A stretch of 64,000 nucleotides of DNA, taken from Combretum micranthum (lineage: Eukaryota > Streptophyta > Magnoliopsida > Myrtales > Combretaceae). Shown here one piece after another: positions 57,516 through 64,000 of the stretch. The DNA lies in assembly GCA_024138025.1 (NCBI GenBank), contig JAMXBD010000063.1:1922001-1986000 (forward strand), in the 5' to 3' direction. A program made the position numbers and the translations under genes. A model generated the notes under the pieces. It ran no database searches. It was not told the DNA's origin and saw only the letters and a list, made by a program, of their open reading frames with translations. The stretch's first letter is position 1. Each line of letters opens with the position of its first letter.

Positions 57516-60500
57516 ATTTGAGTTGAGCCCATTGCTTAGGTCTAAGCACATTCCTTAGGCGAGTCTTCGACTTTAAATTGAATTGCATCTTCAATTTTTT
57601 GTTTCAATTGCTGGGAAATCTATGTTCTGCTAGTGGTAAATTGATAATTTTTTTTTTGGCTTTGGTAAATTGATAACTTAAAAATTTAGTTAATTAATTG
57701 CAAAATTAAGCAATGTTTAAATACCACATGTAATATTAATGTTTTTGGCCTTTGTTTGTTTTTTTTTTTTTTTAACGTGGAATCAACATTACTACACGAG
57801 TTAGTTTGGCACGTGGTGTAGGATCTTGTAGTTGTATCCAAAGTTAAATCCCCCGTAATTTTACTAGCGATCGCATTTCTCCACGTACTATGATAATTTC
57901 CTCCTTTTTGTTTTGAAATATATATATACACTATTCTAACTCCCAAAATTTCCGGACTATTATCACTCGGCTTTTATTTTCCTCCATTAAGTCGTCTGTC
58001 ATCTCATCTTCCCATAACACTTCTTCTATCCTACTGCTGGTTGGGGATTCTTTTTAAAAAGATATATTGGCTTTCTGAACCCTTGGTGAGTCGGGGTATG
58101 TTGACGTTTCATCTCCTTCCATCTGGTGTTTCTTTCTTAACATACACTGTTATGTGATTATATCCAAGATTGATTAATGCAGTGGTAGATGAGGGCAAGA
58201 AAGGTGCAAAAACGGCAAAAAATAAAATAAAATTTAGAGGAAGGAGGGTTATTGAAAATTTATCACTGTATTCAAATACCATTTTCAAAGTATGAACATT
58301 CGAATTGCCTCATATATATTCAGCTTAAAATAAAAAATAAAAAAAAAGAAAAGCATTGAAAATAGGAGAATTTCTATGTAATATAGTCATCCCACCATTA
58401 AAAGGATTATTTGTAAGTATAATAGGTATCATTGCTTCTTATTCCATGAATTTTTTTCAGTTTCCAGTCCCACACATAGTGATCTCAATATATTCTAGAT
58501 GAAACTCCACTCAAGTTAATTCAAATTGAAATAATTTGAGTTTAAACTTGAGCTTAGCTTGAACTTCAACTAAGCTTAAAATTTTGAACTCAAGCTTCAC
58601 CCATGGCAATATACAAATTCATGCTCGATTCGATTAAGTTTTATTTTTTTTATTTGCTCAATCATCAATTTTTAAAAATTTTAATTATAATGATATTAAT
58701 ATCAAAATTCAAAATATTGATATTTAATCAAAGCTCGATTGGGCCCATAAACTCATGAAACTGAGCATTATGAAGTTTAAGTTCAACTCGATAAACTAAC
58801 TTAAGATCGACTCGAGTAATTTTGAATTAAGTCAAATTCGAATAGTTATAAATAGTGAGAAATAAAGTTAGTATTCAAGGAATATTAGGGCTAGTTAATA
58901 GAAAAAAGGTAAAGAACATAATAAAAAAATGATCTTTTATTTATTTATTGGTAACTGACACTACCATATGTATGCTACCTACCATCACATACTAATAAAA
59001 AATCGGTTATATCAATAACCATTCAAGATTAATACAATAAAATTAAACAATTTAAAACTAGGAAAAACACAAATACTCTTAAACTTTGACTTGGTGTAGA
59101 TATATCCTAAACTTTCGAAAGGTTTCAATCCTCTTTAAAATATGATAATTAATCCCTAGAGAATGCAAATAATTCTCTAAATTTTGACATCAATAAATTT
59201 CCTTTTTTTTTTCTTCAAATGAAAAAGATCTAGGTTTATGTTGTCATTTGTCAACTCTTTGAATTCTGTGGGGTTATTTGCAACTTTAACCGTAAGTAAT
59301 AAAAGGTTCAAAATCTTTTTTTTTTTTTTTAAAGGGCTGTTTACTAGTTTCCCAACGAAGATTTTTCCTTTTTCCCTCACAAACAAACATCCTTAGTCTT
59401 ATGTAAGAGCAGCAATCAATTACTTATAACTTCATCGTATTTTCGGATTATAATCTACACGGTAAATTGACTAAAATATGCCTCCTTATTGCTAAATGAA
59501 AACGTATTGCACTACATACACTTTTGTCCTATTGAAGCCACATGCACCTGCAAGGACCAGCCAGAGTAGGTGGTTGAGATCTCTTGCCTCCTGGAAAATA
59601 TCAATTGATTCTCCAAGTAAAGTCAACAAGCAATCACCTCATTGGCTTTTGAAAATTTTCTATGACACAGAAAGGAGACAACCCGCATAATAAAAGCAGC
59701 CGCCTTGTTACAGATAAAGCCTAAGGGACAAAAACCCCATTGCAAGGAAAGCTCCTCTTTTGGCCTTTATATATCTGGTAGATAATTATTTATTATATTA
59801 TGTTCTGATCAACTTCTTGAATCACAAGCTTTGAATTAGCAAAATTATTATTTACTCTATTCTTACTACCCTTAATATCATCATTTGAAGTTTTGAAGTT
59901 ACAAGTGCTATGAAAACTGTAGAAAAATGGGCATTAAAAATTAACTTAGGAAGCCCAATATATATGCCAGAACTTCCTGCTATCAAAACCGGAAACACTA
60001 GCTTATTCTTACAGTTATGCAAATAATAATTACACCAATGGATTAAGTTTTTGTAAATAAATACAGTCATACTCTAATTTTTTGAAGGCCAAAAGTCATT
60101 AGATCCTACAATTCTGATAGGATTGGAACTTTGTATTTAGAAAATTAAGGATTGCATGAATGTGCGGCATTGGATTTATATATTAATTAGTATATAATAT
60201 TTAATTGAAAAAAGATACATGACTGAGAGATCGAGTTAGTAGGCAATTCTTTTATGACCGTATATTTACCCAAATTAATACATTAGAACATCTTTCATTA
60301 TCAATACTACTTAAGATTAAAGAGAATATAAAAAATTTATTCAAAACTATTTTTCTAAGAGAAATTGCAAATAATACTCTTTTAATTTAATAGGAGTATA
60401 ATCTCTAAACTTTCAAATTTTACAAACAATCTCCCATGTTTTGATAAAATGGAAATATAAAGGATTTTTTTTTTTTTGTAATAAGAACATGCACAAGATT

Positions 60501-61138
60501 TAGGGATCAATGTCATGATTTATAGTTTGTAGCTTAACTTATGCGTTTTTGTAATTATACACCTAAAATTTAAATTATCAATTTATACACCTAATTAGAT
60601 ATTTAGTTACTACCATTTACACCTCATCTCTTTCTATTAACAGCCACTACTACATAAAGGAACTTGTGCAACACCATACATAGCATTTAATATATAATGG
60701 TTAAAGCAACAATTTATTTAAAAAAAAAAAAAAAGCATTCCTTTAGTCTACTAAAGCAATGGTTTGCTAGAGATGTTGCTTAATTCGTATAAGAAGCAAT
60801 GGTTCATAACATTGCCCATGTTTAAAAAACAGGTGCTTAAGGGAAAAGAAAAAGGCATCAAATAAAAATTCTTCCAATTGTCACTTTCTAGTCTCTTACT
60901 AAGCAAAGAAGAAGAATGAATGAATGAAACCCCAGTCACTACTTTGTCACTTGCATTCACTATTTTCTCTTTCATTTACTTCTTAATATTTTTTCCTTTT
61001 CTCATAGACTCATCACATCTTTCCATAGATTAATCCATTTTACTTTTCACTTTTTCAATTTATATCTTGAATCTTGGTTGCACTTCTCACTAAAAGGTAA
61101 AAGAAGAAAAAGGAGGAGGATGACTAATCTTAGGTTAG

Positions 61139-61171
<33 letters not shown>
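61139..61171. repeat. (CT)n(CA)n compound microsatellite
   Basis: About nine CT units followed by about eight CA units. Confidence 0.9.
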
Positions 61172-61172
<1 letters not shown>

Positions 61173-62011
61173 TGCTTAGGTGTGTGTGGTTTATATTTTT
61201 TCAATTCCTAATTATGGAATGGATGGATTTAAGGTTTCAATTTGGTTCTGACTTTAACTCTCGATTTTTGCAATATTATTACTAAAAGAGGACAAAAGCT
61301 TAATTAGTTCTACTTATTCTTACCAACAGCTCTTACTTTATTCCTAGAATTAGAAAAGAGAATAGATTTCGTAGCATATTTTTTAAAGGTTTTGATTTGA
61401 GTTTGGTTAGTTTTTCTAATTTTACATTACCAAACAATGTAAGAGAATATCATGGGAGAATGACAGCTACACTAAATAAAATGGGGATGTTTGTATTATT
61501 GAATTAGATATTTATTCTATTTTAATTTATGGACTATCTATGACATATTAGCAAAATTTATAGTATTTTTTACAGAATCATGAATGTTTTGCTAATTACA
61601 GTCAACCAATACCTGTTTGTCATAGCCTTTTAACTAACATGTGTTACATGATGTTTAGAATTATGCAAACAAGTTATATCAATGACAATTACACTAAATG
61701 AAATTGTAGATCCCTCAATGGTGCTACTGTAATTGAATCTGTCTCTTCAATCAATTATATCAATTCAATAAAATCAGCCCATATTGGCTTAGTAGCACTG
61801 TTGAAATACAAATCAAATCAAGGGATATCAATATGGTGATAAGTAACCTCTAGGCAAAATATGAATAAATAAGTACTATAAAGCAAAAAAATAAAAAATA
61901 AAAGATGTGAATTTGCCGATGTGCTTCTACTATCTAAAGTTCATTTATTAGAAAGACTCCATAAATGTCCAGCCTAAAACATCCTTTAAAGAAATTAAAG
62001 AATAAAAAAGA

Positions 62012-62032
62012 TATATGTGTGTGTGTGTGTGC
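62012..62032. repeat. (GT)n microsatellite
   Basis: About ten TG units after ATATA. Confidence 0.9.
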
Positions 62033-63435
62033 ATCTCTTGGAAAATTAAAACTATAGTCGAAATTGTTAAAATAGAAATCTCTAAAGAATTTGCTAGAAT
62101 GATATAGCTTAACTGCCATAGATAAGCCTAAAATAGAAATCACTAGGTATGGTTGGTATTTCTTACATACATTATACAACGCAAAGATGCATGGAACATT
62201 GTTTTTCATTTTCCTTAAGAAGTTCATCATTGAATTTAATAATTGATTTTGCACAAAATAAAAAATAAGACCTATGCAAAGACCACAATGGAAACTAAAC
62301 TTCCAAGTCAAGTCGAAAAGAATATACCATATATAAAGAAGAACACATCATGTTATGATATGCTCAATCTTGGTCATTTCATGTATCAATCTTTTTTTTT
62401 TTTATTTTTTTCTCTTGTTGATTATGTGCTTTGTGATTTGTAATTTAAATTTTGCATCAGTCCCAACAATATAAAATTTAATCACCATATATATACACCA
62501 TTGTCAAATAGTTGAAATTATACTATACCTAAATTCAACCAAAGTATCTATCATAACTATCTAAGTATCCAGAATTTCAAGATAAGGAGAGTCTGTAGGT
62601 CATTACATTATCCTTGGCATACTTCCATTTGTATATAAACTTGTCATTAACCACCATTTACTTTGCAGTATAATATCTCAATGTTAATTGATTTCACTAC
62701 TAAATCAATTAAGAATATTTTACATCAGCAGTCATCCAAGTATATTATAGCGAACATCCCCCCATCGTTGCATGTTGGTATATGTGATTCTTCTCATCCA
62801 CCCAACATGTGTATCCAGTTAGATATTAAATTTATTATGTATTCAAAGATTCCCTTACACAACTTTGATTTACCAAGCACAAAAACACCAATTTCTTTAA
62901 TTGACTCTCATAAACTTGAAATGCATTTTAAGAATATGTGGCAATATGTTAGAGCTTATTGCTTTCATTTTCCATTTCATTTCATTATGTCAATATAAGA
63001 AAAAAGAAAAATAAATTTGGCTATAATATTCAACGGCTATTATGCGTAATCTAATCTTAATACTTTGCAACTTATAAATTTTGGAGGGTTAATTTCTCTC
63101 ATAGTACTTGAACATTTTTTATTTAAAAGAATTATACCCAAACAAAATTTTCTTATAAGAAAATAATTAAACTCTTTAAATCTTTACTCATGGTCCCTTT
63201 GAATAAACTCTATCCATTTTTCTATCTATTTGCTAACGTGGCAAGTAATTCCAATAAAATATTAATTCTTCATCCACGTCAGCTTTTTTATTTTTATTTT
63301 TTTACTTTCTTTTTCACCTCCCCCCCTTCTTCTTCTTCCTCACGCTTCCTTCTTCTTCTTCTCAATACCGCCACCATTTCTAACCACAAAAAAAAATCAT
63401 CTTCTTCCTCTCTCTCCATCACATTCATAGACGCA

Positions 63436-63517
63436 CAACAACACAAACACCGACTTCTAATCAAACCTACAACAACACAAACACCGACTTCTAATCAAAC
63501 CTACAACAACACAAACA
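63436..63517. repeat. 34-bp tandem repeat
   Basis: Two full identical units (ACAACACAAACACCGACTTC and the following 14 bases) plus a partial third. They make the repeated peptide seen in the low-complexity frame 63190-63594, which is not called as a gene. Confidence 0.85.
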
Positions 63518-64000
63518 TACCACTGACATCCACAGACACCCTAATGAACCCTGATCACCATCAACGAACACCATCCAAAACCATATACCCATAACAACAA
63601 TCAGAGTCTTATGATTTTCTTTCCAATTTCAATTAAGATATTTTCAAATTGAAAATTTATAGTTAGTTTAGTATGGTAAATCCAAGCTCCAATGTATATA
63701 ATGGATGGATCATCTTTTTCATTTTATTAGCAAGTAAGTCAAGAATTGAATCTAAATAAAAAATTGAATGCAAATTTATAGAAAACAATGGTGACTAAGA
63801 ACAAAAAAAAAAAAAAAATCTTCTTTCTTAGACCTTTTCTCTCTTACCACTCTCTCTCTCAAAAACCCATTTCACCTTCACCATCTCCATCTCCAACTTC
63901 CTATGAACCTAAAAATGGAGCTACACCACCAAAGAAACTCAAGAACTCATCACCGATTTGCATCTTAAACCTACGACTCAAAATCCAAACCCAAACACAG
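63518..64000. other. Low-complexity DNA, possible upstream part of a gene beyond the window
   Basis: 63815-63930 is pyrimidine-rich with CT repeats (TTACCACTCTCTCTCTC), as in plant 5' UTRs. ATG codons at 63904 and 63915 open only short frames. A gene starting right of the window is possible but not shown. Confidence 0.3.

Larger units (their letters stand above)
57516..63430. other. AT-rich intergenic DNA with microsatellites
   Basis: Almost 6 kb with no supported gene. Many A/T runs (57758-57772, 59317-59330, 60718-60734, 62389-62407). At 58510-58860 there are loose AAGCTTGA/GAGCTTAG/CTCGA words that may be worn hAT subterminal repeats like those at 15946. Microsatellites at 61139-61171 and 62012-62032. 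Confidence 0.45.

Noticed and set aside
58510..58860. Another hAT element with AAGCTTGA/CTCGA words
   Set aside because: No terminal pair and no 8-bp duplication found; kept only as a possible worn trace.
63190..63594. 134-codon plus-strand frame as a gene
   Set aside because: Low-complexity T-, C- and A-rich sequence, (TTC)n runs and a tandem repeat explain the open frame. No motif or signal of a gene.
1..64000. tRNA, rRNA, CRISPR arrays or bacterial-type operons
   Set aside because: None seen. The tRNA-Met-like words are primer binding sites of LTR elements, and the regular repeats are microsatellites or transposon subterminal repeats.

Overview
The window is nuclear DNA of a flowering plant, most likely a eudicot. 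It is AT-rich, uses GT-AG introns, carries host gene fragments with clear plant homologues (NUP98 nucleoporin, FKBP62-type immunophilin, cytochrome c, a GH9 endoglucanase, a PDR-type ABCG transporter), and is filled with plant transposon families. The species cannot be named from the sequence. No rRNA, tRNA or CRISPR array was recognised, and no clearly intact protein-coding gene was found.

Layout. 1-1365: minus-strand Ty3/gypsy gag-protease remnant running off the left edge. 4349-9858: Ty1/copia element on the plus strand, complete in structure but dead, with two LTRs, a primer binding site and a 5-bp target duplication AATAT. 11565-13432: two facing fragments of a PDR/ABCG transporter gene forming an inverted duplication. 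15440-19848: minus-strand PIF/Harbinger element (transposase plus Myb-like ORF1), split by a hAT-type insertion at 15934-17748 whose 8-bp duplication lies inside the transposase coding sequence. 20745-21604: a second short hAT element with a perfect 8-bp duplication CGTTTACT. 22722-30983: an 8.26-kb hAT element with a nearly complete BED/hATC transposase gene; between that gene and the right end it holds pieces of three host genes: FKBP62-like (six consecutive exons with introns), the last exon of cytochrome c, and a GH9 endoglucanase piece on the opposite strand.

33700-42400 holds a minus-strand NUP98-like nucleoporin gene (5' UTR exon, ATG exon, FG-repeat exons). One FG/GLEBS exon is present four times in tandem. 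The gene has a frameshift in exon 2, lacks the autoproteolytic C-terminal domain, and looks like a decayed or truncated copy. 43340-54100 is dense in old LTR-retrotransposon material: an LTR-like block, a minus-strand Ty1/copia pol-gag remnant (45250-48562), and a long non-coding tract with an initiator-tRNA-Met primer binding site (50127-50138). 54960-57515 is a 5'-truncated minus-strand LINE with RT, zf-RVT and RNase H domains. From 57516 to the right end there is AT-rich DNA with microsatellites and no gene that can be supported.

The genes do not form a pathway. The common thread is transposition: nested insertion, host-gene capture by a hAT element, and local segmental duplication (PDR inverted pair, fourfold NUP98 exon). 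Three hAT elements from different subfamilies have the same layout, a TAG-starting terminus followed by dense short subterminal repeats (CGAGC, ACCGG/GGTTC, GAACCG).
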